From Bradyrhizobium cosmicum (GTDB lineage Bacteria; Pseudomonadota; Alphaproteobacteria; Rhizobiales; Xanthobacteraceae): a DNA stretch of 64,000 nucleotides. The notes beneath the pieces are model-generated. The model had not been told where the DNA came from. It saw nothing but the letters and a program-made list of their open reading frames with translations, and did no database searches. Where the stretch lies: NCBI RefSeq assembly GCF_007290395.2, contig NZ_CP041656.2, positions 496,001 through 560,000 on the forward strand, in the 5' to 3' direction. A program made the translations under genes and the position numbers. This document shows, in pieces, positions 19,415-29,350 of the stretch (position 1 is its first letter; the number at the start of each line of letters is the position of its first letter).

Positions 19415-19726
19415 TTACCGCCTCTCGGGTGGTACATCGCGTATCCGCGCGCAATGCGCCGCGACATCCTCCACGCTGTATTTCAAATGCACTCGCTTGT
19501 CCGACGGCACCTGTTTCGTCGTGCATACGCCCGGCCGCCATTCCTGCGTCGGCCTGATCGGGCGCGGCGCAAAGCCGCCACCGCAGTTCGGGCAGACGTT
19601 CGACAGCTTGGTTTCCACGCAGTCCGCGCAGAACGTGCATTCGTAGGAGCAGATCCGCGCATCCTTCGCATCAGGGGGCAGGTCGCGGTCGCAATATTCG
19701 CAGTTCGGTCGAAGCTGGAGGGCCAT
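19415..19726 (-). CDS. DUF1272 zinc-ribbon-like protein
   Basis: The 103-residue product starts MALQLRPNCEYCDRDLPP and carries paired cysteines: CEYC, CSYECTFCADC and CPNCGG. These eight or so cysteines suggest one or two zinc sites of RING/treble-clef type, as in the DUF1272 family. Its function is unknown. The C-terminal 40 residues after PRPIRPTQEWRPG are an extension of the short family core. ATG 19726 was chosen because family members begin at MALQLRP. Confidence 0.8.
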   Translation of the reverse strand: MALQLRPNCEYCDRDLPPDAKDARICSYECTFCADCVETKLSNVCPNCGGGFAPRPIRPTQEWRPGVCTTKQVPSDKRVHLKYSVEDVAAHCARIRDVPPERR

Positions 19727-19799
19727 GGTCGAATCTCCGCAAGATGCCCTGATCATCGCAGACGGGGCGTGGTGGGCGAAGGCCGTAGTTCCCTCGATT

Positions 19800-20279
19800 T
19801 CAGCCAGCCTTCAAATCCTTCAGCGGCAGCTTTGAGCTCTCCTTCAGCCGGTCGAGCACGATCGACGAGCGCACATGCGCTACGCTCTGGTGCGGCATCA
19901 AGACGTCATTGACGAGATTGGAGAGCCCCTTGAGGTCACGCAGCACGGCCTTCAGCACGTAGTCGGCGTCGCCCGTCAGGGAATAGGCTTCCTGGATCTC
20001 GTCGATGCGGTTGACCAGCGTGCGAAACCGCTTGGAGTTGTCGGGCGAGTGGGTCGCGAGCCCCACCTGGATGAAGGCGATCACGCCGAAGCCGAGCGCC
20101 TCGCTGGAGAGATCGGCGTGATAGCCCGAGATCACCTTCTCCTCCTCCAGCCGCATCCGCCGCCGCGAGCATTGCGACGCCGAGAGGCCCGCGATGTCGG
20201 CAAGCTCCTGGTTGGTGAGGCGGCCGTCATCCTGGAGCGCGGTCAGAATCTTGAGGTCGAAGGCGTCTACCGAAATCAT
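19800..20279 (-). CDS. Lrp/AsnC family transcriptional regulator
   Basis: The 159-residue product has an N-terminal helix-turn-helix (DAFDLKILTALQDDGRLTNQELADIAGLSASQCSRRRMRLE) and a C-terminal RAM ligand domain with GDADYVLKAVLRDL. Lrp members sense amino acids. This gene is divergent from hppD, with a palindrome in the gap, so a tyrosine- or phenylalanine-responsive control of hppD is the natural inference. The sequence shows family and position only. Confidence 0.92.
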   Translation of the reverse strand: MISVDAFDLKILTALQDDGRLTNQELADIAGLSASQCSRRRMRLEEEKVISGYHADLSSEALGFGVIAFIQVGLATHSPDNSKRFRTLVNRIDEIQEAYSLTGDADYVLKAVLRDLKGLSNLVNDVLMPHQSVAHVRSSIVLDRLKESSKLPLKDLKAG

Positions 20280-20297
20280 GCGTCATTTGTCCATTTA

Positions 20298-20314
20298 ATG
20301 CACAGATCGTGCAT
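20298..20314. promoter_or_regulatory. Inverted repeat, candidate Lrp-type operator
   Basis: ATGCAC and GTGCAT are perfect inverted arms separated by five bases. They lie 19 bases upstream of the lrp-like start codon and about 85 bases upstream of hppD. A site here could control both divergent genes. No binding data can be inferred beyond symmetry and position. Confidence 0.5.
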
Positions 20315-20399
20315 AGGATAGCCAAGACGCGTCCCGTTTGCACGCTCCTTGCGCGCTCAATGAAGGATAGTTCATGGCAACAGCAATCTGGAGAACACC

Positions 20400-21518
20400 A
20401 TGGGTCCGTTTCCGCACGATGCACCGCCGGCCACGATCACCGCCGACAATCCGATGGGCACCGACGGGTTCGAGTTTGTCGAATACGCCCATCCTAATCC
20501 GGAAGAGCTGCATGCGCTGTTCAAGCTGATGGGCTACGCGCCCGTCGCGCGCCACAAGAGCAAGCGGATCACCGTCTATCGCCAGGGCGACATCAACTAT
20601 CTCGTCAACGAGGAGCCCGGCACCCACGGCCATGATTTCGTCGCCGCGCATGGCCCCTGCGCGCCGTCGATGGCGTTTCGCGTCGTCGATGCGAAGGCGG
20701 CCTACGACCGTGCGATTTCGCTCGGCGCGGAGCCTGCCGATGTTTCATCGGCGCAGAAGACGCTCGATGTGCCAGGGATCAAGGGCATCGGCGGCAGCTT
20801 GCTCTATTTCGTCGATCGCTATGGCGCCAAGGGCTCGGCCTACGATTCCGAGTTCGAGTGGCTGGGTGCGCGCGACCCGCGCCCGGCCGGCGCGGGCCTG
20901 TTCTATCTCGATCACCTCACCCACAACGTCCATCGCGGCCGCATGGACGTGTGGACGGGCTTCTACCAAAAGCTCTTCAATTTCCGCCAGATCCGCTTCT
21001 TCGACATCGAGGGCCGCGCCTCGGGCCTGTTCTCGCGTGCGCTGACCAGCCCGGACGGCAAGATCCGGATCCCGATCAATGAGGACGCTGGCGATTCCGG
21101 CCAGATCGAGGAATATCTGAATATCTATCGCGGCGAAGGCATCCAGCACATCGCCTGCGGCTGCCGCGACATCTATGGCACGATCGAAGGCCTGCGTGCA
21201 GCCGGCTTGCCGTTCATGCCCTCACCGCCAGAGACCTATTTCGAGCGGATCGACGCGCGCCTGCCCAAGCATGGCGAGGATCTCACCCGCCTGCAGAAGA
21301 ACGGCATCCTGATCGACGGCGAAGGCGTGGTTGACGGCGGCCAGACCAAGGTGCTGCTGCAGATCTTCTCGGCGAACGCGATCGGCCCGATCTTCTTCGA
21401 GTTCATCCAGCGCAAGGGCGACGACGGCTTTGGCGAGGGCAATTTCAAGGCCCTGTTCGAGTCGATCGAGGAGGACCAGATCCGGCGCGGGGTGCTGAAG
21501 GTGGATACGGCGGCGTAG
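20400..21518 (+). CDS. hppD: 4-hydroxyphenylpyruvate dioxygenase
   Basis: The 372-residue product converts 4-hydroxyphenylpyruvate to homogentisate, the substrate of the nearby hmgA product. The two-domain vicinal oxygen chelate fold carries the iron ligands in LDHLTHNV (about residue 173), GIQHIACG (about 250) and FFEFIQRKG (about 333). The C-terminal helix region FGEGNFKALFESIEEDQ closes the active site in this family. GGAGA precedes ATG 20400. It is read divergently from the Lrp gene. Confidence 0.97.
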   Translation: MGPFPHDAPPATITADNPMGTDGFEFVEYAHPNPEELHALFKLMGYAPVARHKSKRITVYRQGDINYLVNEEPGTHGHDFVAAHGPCAPSMAFRVVDAKAAYDRAISLGAEPADVSSAQKTLDVPGIKGIGGSLLYFVDRYGAKGSAYDSEFEWLGARDPRPAGAGLFYLDHLTHNVHRGRMDVWTGFYQKLFNFRQIRFFDIEGRASGLFSRALTSPDGKIRIPINEDAGDSGQIEEYLNIYRGEGIQHIACGCRDIYGTIEGLRAAGLPFMPSPPETYFERIDARLPKHGEDLTRLQKNGILIDGEGVVDGGQTKVLLQIFSANAIGPIFFEFIQRKGDDGFGEGNFKALFESIEEDQIRRGVLKVDTAA

Positions 21519-21550
21519 ACGCTGCTGTTGGCCCCGTCTGCGCTTCATAA

Positions 21551-21717
21551 CGGCTGTCGCCCCGGACAAGCGTGAGCGCAGATCCGGGGCCCATACCGCG
21601 GAATCCATCGGTTGCGATCGCTAGGAGTACCGAACGGCTAGTCTCAGCCAAACCACTTCCTGTGGTTATGGATCCCGGATCAGCGCTCCGCTTCGCTGCG
21701 CTTGTCCGGGACGACGG
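21551..21717. repeat. Dispersed intergenic element with CCCGGACAAGCG arms
   Basis: The arm CCCGGACAAGCG at 21561-21572 is the exact reverse complement of CGCTTGTCCGGG at 21699-21710. Between them are CAGATCCGGGGCCCATACCGC and GGTTATGGATCCCGGATCAGC-like stretches, which also face each other. It lies between the convergent hppD and CoA-transferase genes and may act as a transcription barrier for both. This wording is typical of a rhizobial repeat family. Confidence 0.7.
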
Positions 21718-21742
21718 CGGAGTGTTTTGCGACGGCGGAGCC

Positions 21743-22849
21743 TTACCGCTTCCACGCGCTCGTCACCGCGCCGATCTCGGCTCCCTCCGGCTCACGCACC
21801 GACGACGGCGTGCGCGAGAACCTTGGCGCCGGCGCGGGCTGCTTCACGCCGTGGCGTTCGACGAAGACGTTGCGGGCGACCATGTGCGGATGCTCGGTCG
21901 CCTCAGACATGGTCAGGACCGGCGCGAAGCAGATGTCGGTGCCTTCCATGATCTTGCACCAGTCCTCGCGCGTCTTGCTCTTGAAGACGGCCTTCAACTT
22001 CTCCTTCAGCGCGGGCCAGGCCTTGGGGTCCATCTGCGCGTCGAAATCGGCGTCGGTGAGGCCTGCGTGCTCGCGCAGCAGCGCGTAGAATTGCGGTTCG
22101 ATCGAGCCGATCGAGACGAAATGGCCGCAGGCGCATTCATAGACGCCGTAGAAGTGAGCGCCGCCGTCCAGGAAGTTCCGGTTGCGGCCTTCGGTCCAGC
22201 GGCCAAGCGTTTTCATGTCGAAGAAGAACGACATCAGCGATGCCGCGCCGTCGCACATCGCTGCATCGACAACCTGGCCCTTGCCGGACCTCTGCGCTTC
22301 GAGCAGCGCCGCGAGCACGCCGACGACGAGATAGAGCGCGCCGCCGCCGAAATCGCCGACCAGGTTGAGCGGCGGCACCGGGGCCTCCTTGGTGCCGATT
22401 GCGGCGAGCGCGCCGGTGATCGAGATGTAGTTGATGTCATGGCCGGCCGCGTTGGCGAGCGGGCCCTCCTGGCCCCAGCCGGTCATGCGGCCGTAGACGA
22501 GTTTTGGGTTGCGCGCGAGCACGACGTCGGGGCCGAGCCCGAGCCGCTCCATCACGCCCGGGCGAAAGCCTTCGACCAGCGCGTCGGCATTCGCCAGCAG
22601 GTCGAGCACCTGCGCGATCGCCGCCTTGTCCTTGAGATCGAGCTCGATCACCTTGCGGCCGCGGCCCGCCACCGACTTCATGCTCTTCTTGGCGCCGACG
22701 CGGTCGAGCGTGACGACGTCGGCACCCATGTCGGCCAGCATCATACAGGCGAACGGGCCGGGACCGATGCCCGCGAATTCGACGACGCGGAAACCGGAGA
22801 GCGGGCCGGAGGTGCGGACGGAAGCGGTCTGGGCTGGTTTATCGAGCAC
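21743..22849 (-). CDS. CaiB/BaiF CoA-transferase family III, alpha-methylacyl-CoA racemase-like
   Basis: The 368-residue product belongs to the type III CoA-transferase/racemase family. It has [24 protein letters not shown] at the N-terminus, [24 protein letters not shown] with the His expected in racemases, and [28 protein letters not shown] with the second acid. This His/Asp pair fits 2-methylacyl-CoA racemase more than a formyl- or carnitine-CoA transferase. It would act in branched-chain or sterol side-chain acyl-CoA oxidation. No acyl-CoA partner genes are adjacent, so the pathway is inference. Confidence 0.88.
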   Translation of the reverse strand: MLDKPAQTASVRTSGPLSGFRVVEFAGIGPGPFACMMLADMGADVVTLDRVGAKKSMKSVAGRGRKVIELDLKDKAAIAQVLDLLANADALVEGFRPGVMERLGLGPDVVLARNPKLVYGRMTGWGQEGPLANAAGHDINYISITGALAAIGTKEAPVPPLNLVGDFGGGALYLVVGVLAALLEAQRSGKGQVVDAAMCDGAASLMSFFFDMKTLGRWTEGRNRNFLDGGAHFYGVYECACGHFVSIGSIEPQFYALLREHAGLTDADFDAQMDPKAWPALKEKLKAVFKSKTREDWCKIMEGTDICFAPVLTMSEATEHPHMVARNVFVERHGVKQPAPAPRFSRTPSSVREPEGAEIGAVTSAWKR

Positions 22850-23053
22850 GTGTTGTTTCCTCGGGTCGCGGGCGAATGCCGATGATCCGGCAATCGCCTC
22901 GGACGTTCCTCTGTGGGCGAGTTAATTGGCTGATTAACTTTTCTCGCCTTCACGCCAGCGAGGCAAGCGCTTTTCATGCGTGGGCGCATAATAAAAGCGG
23001 CGCGCATTGCTGCGCGCCGCGGAATATTTGTGTTGAGGCGCTAAGGCGAAACG

Positions 23054-23854
23054 TCAGCCTGCGGCGGTCACCGCGCGCTGCGCCATCACCTTGACGAGAT
23101 TGGCGCGGTATTCCGCCGTGCCGTGGATATCGGCCAGCAGGTTGCTCGCCGAAATGCTGACGCCATCGATCGCCGACGGTGACCAGTTCGCCTTCAGCGC
23201 CGCTTCGATCGCGGGCACCCGCATCACGCCGCTCTGCGAGGCGCCGGTGGCGGCAACACGAACCTCGCCCGACTTCGTCTGCGCGACGAACACGCCGGTC
23301 AATGCGAAGCGCGAGGCCGGGTGCCGCATTTTCTCGTAGCCCGCCTTGGCCGGAACCGGGAACGACACGGCGGTGATGATCTCGCCGTCTTCGAGCGCCG
23401 TCGTAAACAGGCCCTGGAAGAAGTCCTCCGCCGCAATCGACCGCTTGTTGGTCTTCACGGTGGCGCCGAGCGCGAGCAGGGCGGCGGGATAATCCGCGGC
23501 AGGATCGTTGTTGGCGATCGAGCCGCCGATGGTGCCGCGATAGCGCACCGCGGGGTCGCCGAGCACCGAGGTGAGATAGGTGATCGCGGGGATCGCCTTC
23601 TTCACGTCGGCATTCTGCATGATGTCGAAATAGGTCGTGCCGGCCTTGATGGTCAGCACGTCGCCCGAGAGCTCGACACCCTGCAGCTCCTTGATCTTGC
23701 CGAGGTCGATCACGTCGGAGGGGCTGGCGAGGCGCTGCTTCATCACCGGCAGCAGCGTCTGGCCGCCGGCGAGGAACTTGGCTTCGCTGCCCTTGGCGAA
23801 CAGGCTTACCGCTTCGTCGACAGAGGAAGCGCGATGATAAGTGGTCTGGTACAT
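23054..23854 (-). CDS. CoxM-like FAD-binding subunit of molybdenum hydroxylase
   Basis: The 266-residue product begins MYQTTYHRASSVDEAVSLFAKG. It carries the FAD-binding motifs AKFLAGGQTLLPVMKQRL (about residues 25-42) and TIGGSIANNDPAADYPAALLALGA (about 107-130). It passes electrons from the [2Fe-2S] subunit to an acceptor. The gene is last in the small-large-medium cluster. AGGAAG upstream of ATG 23854 supports this start, and the open frame above it is not family-like. Confidence 0.93.
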   Translation of the reverse strand: MYQTTYHRASSVDEAVSLFAKGSEAKFLAGGQTLLPVMKQRLASPSDVIDLGKIKELQGVELSGDVLTIKAGTTYFDIMQNADVKKAIPAITYLTSVLGDPAVRYRGTIGGSIANNDPAADYPAALLALGATVKTNKRSIAAEDFFQGLFTTALEDGEIITAVSFPVPAKAGYEKMRHPASRFALTGVFVAQTKSGEVRVAATGASQSGVMRVPAIEAALKANWSPSAIDGVSISASNLLADIHGTAEYRANLVKVMAQRAVTAAG

Positions 23855-23867
23855 CTTCCTGCTCCTC

Positions 23868-26210
23868 TCAAGCCGCGTGGATCGTGCGCCACACCCGATC
23901 CGGGGTTGCGGGCATTTCCAGATTGTTCGTGCCGATCGCATCCGTGATCGCGTTGATCACGGCCGCAGAGGCGCCGATCGCGCCGGCCTCACCGCAACCC
24001 TTGATGCCGAGCGGATTGCCCGGGCACAGCGTCGTGGTGTGGGAGAGATTGAACGACGGCACATCGTCGGCGCGGGGCATGGCGTAATCCATGAACGAGG
24101 CCGTGACGGGCTGGCCGTTGGCGTCGTAGATCGCGTGTTCCAGCAGCGCTTGCCCGATGCCTTGCACAAGGCCGCCATGAACCTGGCCTTCGACGATCAT
24201 CGGGTTGATCAGCCGGCCGAAATCGTCGGCCGCGACGAAGTTGACGAAGGACGTCTTGCCGGTGCCGGGATCGACCTCGAGCTCGCAGATATACGTGCCA
24301 GCCGGGAAGGTGAAGTTGGTCGGGTCGTAGAAGGCGCTTTCCTTCAGGCCCGGCTCCATCCCGTCAGGCAGATTGTGCGCGGTGTAGGCCGCGAGCGCGA
24401 CCATCGGCAGTGCGATCGCCTTGTCGGTGCCGGTCACCTTGAACTCGCCATTCTCGATGACGATGTCGGCTTCGGAGGCCTCCAGCGCGTGCGCCGCGAT
24501 CTTCTTGGCCTTGGATTCCATCTTCTCCATCGCCTTCAGGATCGCGGTGAGACCGACAGCCGCGGAGCGCGAGCCGTAGGTGCCCATGCCGAACTGCACC
24601 TTGTCGGTGTCGCCATGGACGATCGAGACTTGGCTGATGGGAATGCCGAGGCGTTCCGAGACCAGCTGGCAGAAGGTGGTCTCGTGCCCCTGGCCGTGGC
24701 TGTGCGAGCCCGTGAGGATCTCGATGGTGCCGACCGGGTTGACGCGCACTTCGGCCGACTCCCACAGGCCGACGCCGGCGCCCAGGCTGCCGACGGCCTT
24801 CGACGGCGCGATGCCGCAGGCCTCGATGTAGCAGGACAGACCGATGCCGCGCAGCTTGCCGTCGGCTTTCGCCTTGGCCTTGCGGGCAGCGAAGCCGGCA
24901 TAGTCGATCGCCTTCATCGCGGCGTCGAGCGAGGCATTAAAGTCGCCGACGTCATAGGCCATGATCACGGGGGTCTGGTGCGGGAACTGGGTGATGAAGT
25001 TGGTCCGGCGCAGTGCCGCCGGGTCAACCTTCAACTGCCGGGCCGCCGTCTCCATCAGACGTTCGATCAGATAGCTCGCCTCGGGGCGGCCCGCGCCGCG
25101 ATAGGCGTCGACCGGCGTCGTGTTGGTGTAGACGCCGATCACCTCGGCATGGATTGCCGGGATGTTGTACTGGCCCGACAGCAGCGTCGCGTAGAGATAG
25201 GTCGGGACCGACGACGAGAACAGCGACATGTAGGCGCCGAAATTGGCGTAGGTCTTCACCTTCAGGCCGGTGATCCTGTTGTTGGCGTCGAACGCCATCT
25301 CGGCATGGGTGACATGATCGCGGCCATGCGCGTCGGTGAGGAAGGCCTCGGTGCGGTCGCCGGTCCATTTGACGGGACGACCGACCTTCTTCGACGCCCA
25401 CAGCGCCACCATCTCCTCGGGATAGATGAAGATTTTCGAGCCGAAACCGCCGCCGACGTCGGGGGCGATCACGCGCAGCTTGTGCTCTGGGGCGATGTTG
25501 TAGAATGCCGACAGCACGAGGCGGGCGACGTGCGGGTTCTGCGAGGTCGTGTAGAGCGTGAAGTGCTCTTCCGCCGCGTCGTAATCGGCGATCGCCGCGC
25601 GCGGCTCCATCGCGTTCGGCGCGAGGCGATTGTTGGTGACGTCGAGTTTCACGACATTGGCGGCCTTGGCGAAGGCGGCATCCGTCGCGCCTTCGTCGCC
25701 GATCACCCAGTCATAGACCTGGTTGCCGGGCGCTTCAGGGTGAAGCTGTGGCGCGCCGGACTTGATCGCGGCGTGAACGTCGGCCACCGCGGGGAGCTCT
25801 TCGTAGTCGACGACGACCGCTTCGGCCGCATCGCGCGCCAAATTCTTGCTCTCGGCGATCACGACCGCGACGGCCTGACCGACGAAACGCACGGTTTCCG
25901 GCGCCATCGCCGGCCATGCGCCCATCTTCATTGGGCTACCGTCCTTGGAGGTGATGGCCCAGCCGCAGATCAGGTTGCCGACCTTGTCGTCGACGATCTG
26001 CTGGCCCGTGAGCACCGCGACCACGCCCGGCATCTTCAGCGCGGCGGACGAGTCGATCTTCTTCACCTTGGCGTGCGCGTGCGGGCTTCTGATGAAATGG
26101 GCATGGGTCATGCCTTGCAATTTGATGTCGTCGACGTAGCGGCCCTTGCCGGTAATGAAACGCTTGTCTTCCTTGCGCACGACTCGCGCGCCGATGCCTT
26201 CAACACCCAT
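23868..26210 (-). CDS. CoxL-like molybdopterin large subunit, form II type
   Basis: The 780-residue product is the catalytic subunit of a xanthine oxidase-type molybdenum hydroxylase. The active-site loop reads AYRGAGR at about residue 366. Form II CoxL-like proteins have this loop, whereas true CO dehydrogenases (form I) have AYRCSFR with the copper-binding Cys. The C-terminal glutamate motif [19 protein letters not shown] lies near residue 738. It is therefore probably an aldehyde or other carbon hydroxylase and not an efficient CO oxidiser. It sits between the small and medium subunit genes on the same strand. Confidence 0.94.
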   Translation of the reverse strand: MGVEGIGARVVRKEDKRFITGKGRYVDDIKLQGMTHAHFIRSPHAHAKVKKIDSSAALKMPGVVAVLTGQQIVDDKVGNLICGWAITSKDGSPMKMGAWPAMAPETVRFVGQAVAVVIAESKNLARDAAEAVVVDYEELPAVADVHAAIKSGAPQLHPEAPGNQVYDWVIGDEGATDAAFAKAANVVKLDVTNNRLAPNAMEPRAAIADYDAAEEHFTLYTTSQNPHVARLVLSAFYNIAPEHKLRVIAPDVGGGFGSKIFIYPEEMVALWASKKVGRPVKWTGDRTEAFLTDAHGRDHVTHAEMAFDANNRITGLKVKTYANFGAYMSLFSSSVPTYLYATLLSGQYNIPAIHAEVIGVYTNTTPVDAYRGAGRPEASYLIERLMETAARQLKVDPAALRRTNFITQFPHQTPVIMAYDVGDFNASLDAAMKAIDYAGFAARKAKAKADGKLRGIGLSCYIEACGIAPSKAVGSLGAGVGLWESAEVRVNPVGTIEILTGSHSHGQGHETTFCQLVSERLGIPISQVSIVHGDTDKVQFGMGTYGSRSAAVGLTAILKAMEKMESKAKKIAAHALEASEADIVIENGEFKVTGTDKAIALPMVALAAYTAHNLPDGMEPGLKESAFYDPTNFTFPAGTYICELEVDPGTGKTSFVNFVAADDFGRLINPMIVEGQVHGGLVQGIGQALLEHAIYDANGQPVTASFMDYAMPRADDVPSFNLSHTTTLCPGNPLGIKGCGEAGAIGASAAVINAITDAIGTNNLEMPATPDRVWRTIHAA

Positions 26211-26294
26211 TGTCTGGTCCTCCCGACCGGAATTGTCTTGACTGCGCTTTCCCTCGAAAGCCGCAGCGATTGTTCTTTTTCGAGGCGAGCCGCT

Positions 26295-26780
<486 letters not shown>

Positions 26781-27015
26781 GGTGGAGTCCTCCCGGGATT
26801 GATTTTGATTGTTTCTAATTAGAGACAGCGACCCGGAACTTTGCAACTAGGATTTTGGTCGCCGCGGTCATTGAAAAGTCATTGATCCCGCCGAGGGCGC
26901 CAGACTTGCCTCGGGATTGCCCGTCGGAACGGTCGCCGGTGGCGGGATGCCAGCCATCGGGACCAGCCGGTAGGCCTTTGGCCGATGAAGCCCTGGATTG
27001 CACGGGACTGCCGAG

Positions 27016-27040
27016 TTTACCGCCCTTTATCCATTGTGCC
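27016..27040 (+). promoter_or_regulatory. Shared box upstream of chemoreceptor 1
   Basis: TTTACCGCC followed by CTTTATCC occurs 99 bases upstream of ATG 27115. Nearly the same string occurs 101 bases upstream of the second chemoreceptor. The conserved distance suggests a promoter or regulator site shared by both genes. It does not match a plain sigma-28 consensus by eye. Confidence 0.4.
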
Positions 27041-27114
27041 CTAGTTTTGCGCATCCGGGCTTGGAGGCGGGGCGCCCCCGAGCCACGGCTGAATAGAATA
27101 AATGGGGGTTGGGA

Positions 27115-29154
27115 ATGTCCGGGCGTACCGCGTCGCCGTCGAAGCGTACAATATTTCCGACCCTCCGGTTCCGTGCCAAGATCATTCTGGGCTTCGCCGC
27201 AGTCCTGGTGATCTCCGCCGGCAGCATGGCCTTCTCTTATTTCGGCTTTGAACGGGTATCGGACGGGGTCGGGTCCTACCGCAGCAGCGTTTCCGAGGCC
27301 GACCTGGCCCGAAACATCGACCGCGAGCTGCTCGGCTACCGTTCGGCCGTCAAATATTTCGTCGTCACCGGCAAGGAGGACGACGCCAAGGCGGCACTGG
27401 ATGCTGAAAGCAGCCTGAAGAACGCCATCGATCAGGCCGTCAAGAGCGTCAAGCAGCCGGCGCGGCGGGACGGTCTCGACAAGCTCGCCAAGGAGTTCGT
27501 CAATTTCTCCACGACCTTTGCAAAGGTGCTCCAGGCCAAGCGCGACAGCGCGTTGCTGGTGCAGAATCAGCTCACGCGTAACGCCAACCTCCTGAAATAC
27601 AAGCTCGACGACATCGGCAACAACGCCTCCGATTCCGAGGCGCAGTCGATCGAGTTCGGCACCAAGCAGGTCAACGCCCAGTTCCAGACTGCGAGTGCTG
27701 CGGCGACCAATTTCGTGCTGACATCCGACCAGTCGATTGCGACCAGCGCGCTGGCGCGGCTGAAATTCGTCGAGAATTCGCTCGGCGCGGTCTACTCCAT
27801 GGACGACAAGATCGTCGCCGGGCTGAAGGACGCCAAGGCGATGCTCGTCGCCTATCGTGAATCGCTGGAGAAGCTGATCGCAAATGCCAAGATGGTCGAC
27901 GAACTCGTCTCCGCGATGACCAATTCGGCTGGTGTGATCCTCCAGGGCGCCACCGCCATGAAGACGGACCTCGTCGCCGAGCAGCAGCGGCTGGATTCGG
28001 AGTCGGAAGCGACCATCGGGCAGACCGAGCAACTAGTGTTGATGCTGGCCGTCGGCGGCACGCTGCTTGGCGCGGTGCTCGCCTTCCTGCTCGGCACCGG
28101 CATCTCGCGTCCGATGATCGCGATGTGCAAGGCGATGCGCGAGCTGGCCTCGGGCAACTTCGATGTCGTGCTGCCGGGTTTGGGGCGCAGGGACGAGATC
28201 GGCGAGATGGCCGGTGCGGTCGAGGAGTTCAAGGTTCAGGCCGTCGCCAAGGCGGAGCGCGACGCTGCCGCCAGCGAAGCCCAGAACAAGGCGCAGGAGG
28301 CCGCACGTCGCTCCGAGCTGATCCGCTTTGCCGATGATTTCGAGAGCGCCGTCGGTGCCATCGTCTCCAACGTCTCGGCGTCGGCCGTTCAGCTCGAATC
28401 GGCCGCGTCCACGCTGACCCGCACCGCCGAGACCACGCAGAGCCTGTCGAGCCAAGTCGCTGACGTGTCCGAACAGGCTTCTTCGAACATGCAGTCGGTT
28501 GCGACCGCGACCGAAGAGCTCTCGGCCTCGGTCGAGGAGATCGGCCGCCAGGTTCGCGACTCCAGCCGCATCGCCGAAGCCGCCGTGGTGCAGGCCAAGG
28601 AGACCGATGGCCGCATCGGCAAGCTCTCGCACGCCGCCCAGCAGATCGGCGAAGTCGTCAAGCTCATCACCGCGATTGCCGAGCAGACCAATCTTCTCGC
28701 GCTCAACGCCACCATCGAGGCGGCGCGCGCAGGCGAAGCCGGCCGCGGCTTCGCTGTGGTCGCAAGCGAAGTGAAGTCACTGGCGAGCCAGACCGCGAAG
28801 GCCACCGACGAGATTTCCTCGCACATCACCGGCATGCAGGGTGCCACCGCCGAATCGGTCGCCGCGATCAAGGAGATCGGCGCGACCATCGGCCAGATCT
28901 CGTCGATCTCGACCTCGATCGCCAGCGCTGTCGAGCAGCAGGGTGCGGCGACGCAGGAGATCGCGCGGAGTGTCCAGACCGTCGCGCAGGGTACCCAGAC
29001 CGCGGCCACCGACATCGGCCAGGTCAACCGCGGCGCCGCCGAGACCGGCTCGGCCTCGGAGGAGGTCCTGAACTCAGCCAAAACCCTCTCCAGCGAGAGC
29101 ACGCGGCTGCGCGCCGAACTCGATCGCTTCATGGGGAATATCCGGGCGGCATAA
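27115..29154 (+). CDS. Methyl-accepting chemotaxis protein 1
   Basis: The 679-residue receptor has membrane segments near residues 20-42 and 305-327, and a periplasmic four-helix-bundle sensor of about 260 residues. After these come a HAMP domain ([27 protein letters not shown]) and the signalling domain with the hairpin tip [37 protein letters not shown]. The last residues do not form a CheR-tethering pentapeptide. Sensor ligand is unknown. From base 28101 on it is almost identical to the next gene, while the sensor halves differ strongly. Confidence 0.94.
   Translation: MSGRTASPSKRTIFPTLRFRAKIILGFAAVLVISAGSMAFSYFGFERVSDGVGSYRSSVSEADLARNIDRELLGYRSAVKYFVVTGKEDDAKAALDAESSLKNAIDQAVKSVKQPARRDGLDKLAKEFVNFSTTFAKVLQAKRDSALLVQNQLTRNANLLKYKLDDIGNNASDSEAQSIEFGTKQVNAQFQTASAAATNFVLTSDQSIATSALARLKFVENSLGAVYSMDDKIVAGLKDAKAMLVAYRESLEKLIANAKMVDELVSAMTNSAGVILQGATAMKTDLVAEQQRLDSESEATIGQTEQLVLMLAVGGTLLGAVLAFLLGTGISRPMIAMCKAMRELASGNFDVVLPGLGRRDEIGEMAGAVEEFKVQAVAKAERDAAASEAQNKAQEAARRSELIRFADDFESAVGAIVSNVSASAVQLESAASTLTRTAETTQSLSSQVADVSEQASSNMQSVATATEELSASVEEIGRQVRDSSRIAEAAVVQAKETDGRIGKLSHAAQQIGEVVKLITAIAEQTNLLALNATIEAARAGEAGRGFAVVASEVKSLASQTAKATDEISSHITGMQGATAESVAAIKEIGATIGQISSISTSIASAVEQQGAATQEIARSVQTVAQGTQTAATDIGQVNRGAAETGSASEEVLNSAKTLSSESTRLRAELDRFMGNIRAA
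28101..29105 (+). repeat. Long direct repeat, copy 1 (chemoreceptor HAMP and signalling part)
   Basis: This stretch matches 30331-31335 at a constant offset of 2230 bases. By eye I see only three substitutions, two near 28244-28247 and one near 29076. Identity breaks sharply at both ends, which is the mark of recent duplication or gene conversion. Confidence 0.9.
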
Positions 29155-29249
29155 GGCTGCATTTTACTGCGTCCGCTCCAGCCGGATTTTCAGCATTGCT
29201 CGCGGGAGGCCCTCCCGCGTCACCTAACCGCAAGTTGCGGCGCCATAAA

Positions 29250-29274
29250 TTTACCGCCGCTTATCCTTTGCCAA
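29250..29274 (+). promoter_or_regulatory. Shared box upstream of chemoreceptor 2
   Basis: TTTACCGCC followed by GCTTATCC lies 101 bases before ATG 29351, matching the box before chemoreceptor 1. The flanking bases are not conserved, so the match is not just part of the long duplication, which starts far inside the genes. Confidence 0.4.
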
Positions 29275-29350
29275 TTACCGTGCGTACGAGTCGGGGAGCG
29301 GGCTGCTCCCAGGCTGCGCCTGGTTTTCCGCGAATGGAATGGGTTGGGGA

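Noticed and set aside
28389..29162. Minus-strand ORFs opposite both chemoreceptors (repeated at 30619-31368)
   Set aside because: Identical because the sense DNA is duplicated; composition is Ser/Ala-rich, as expected from antisense of a coiled coil.
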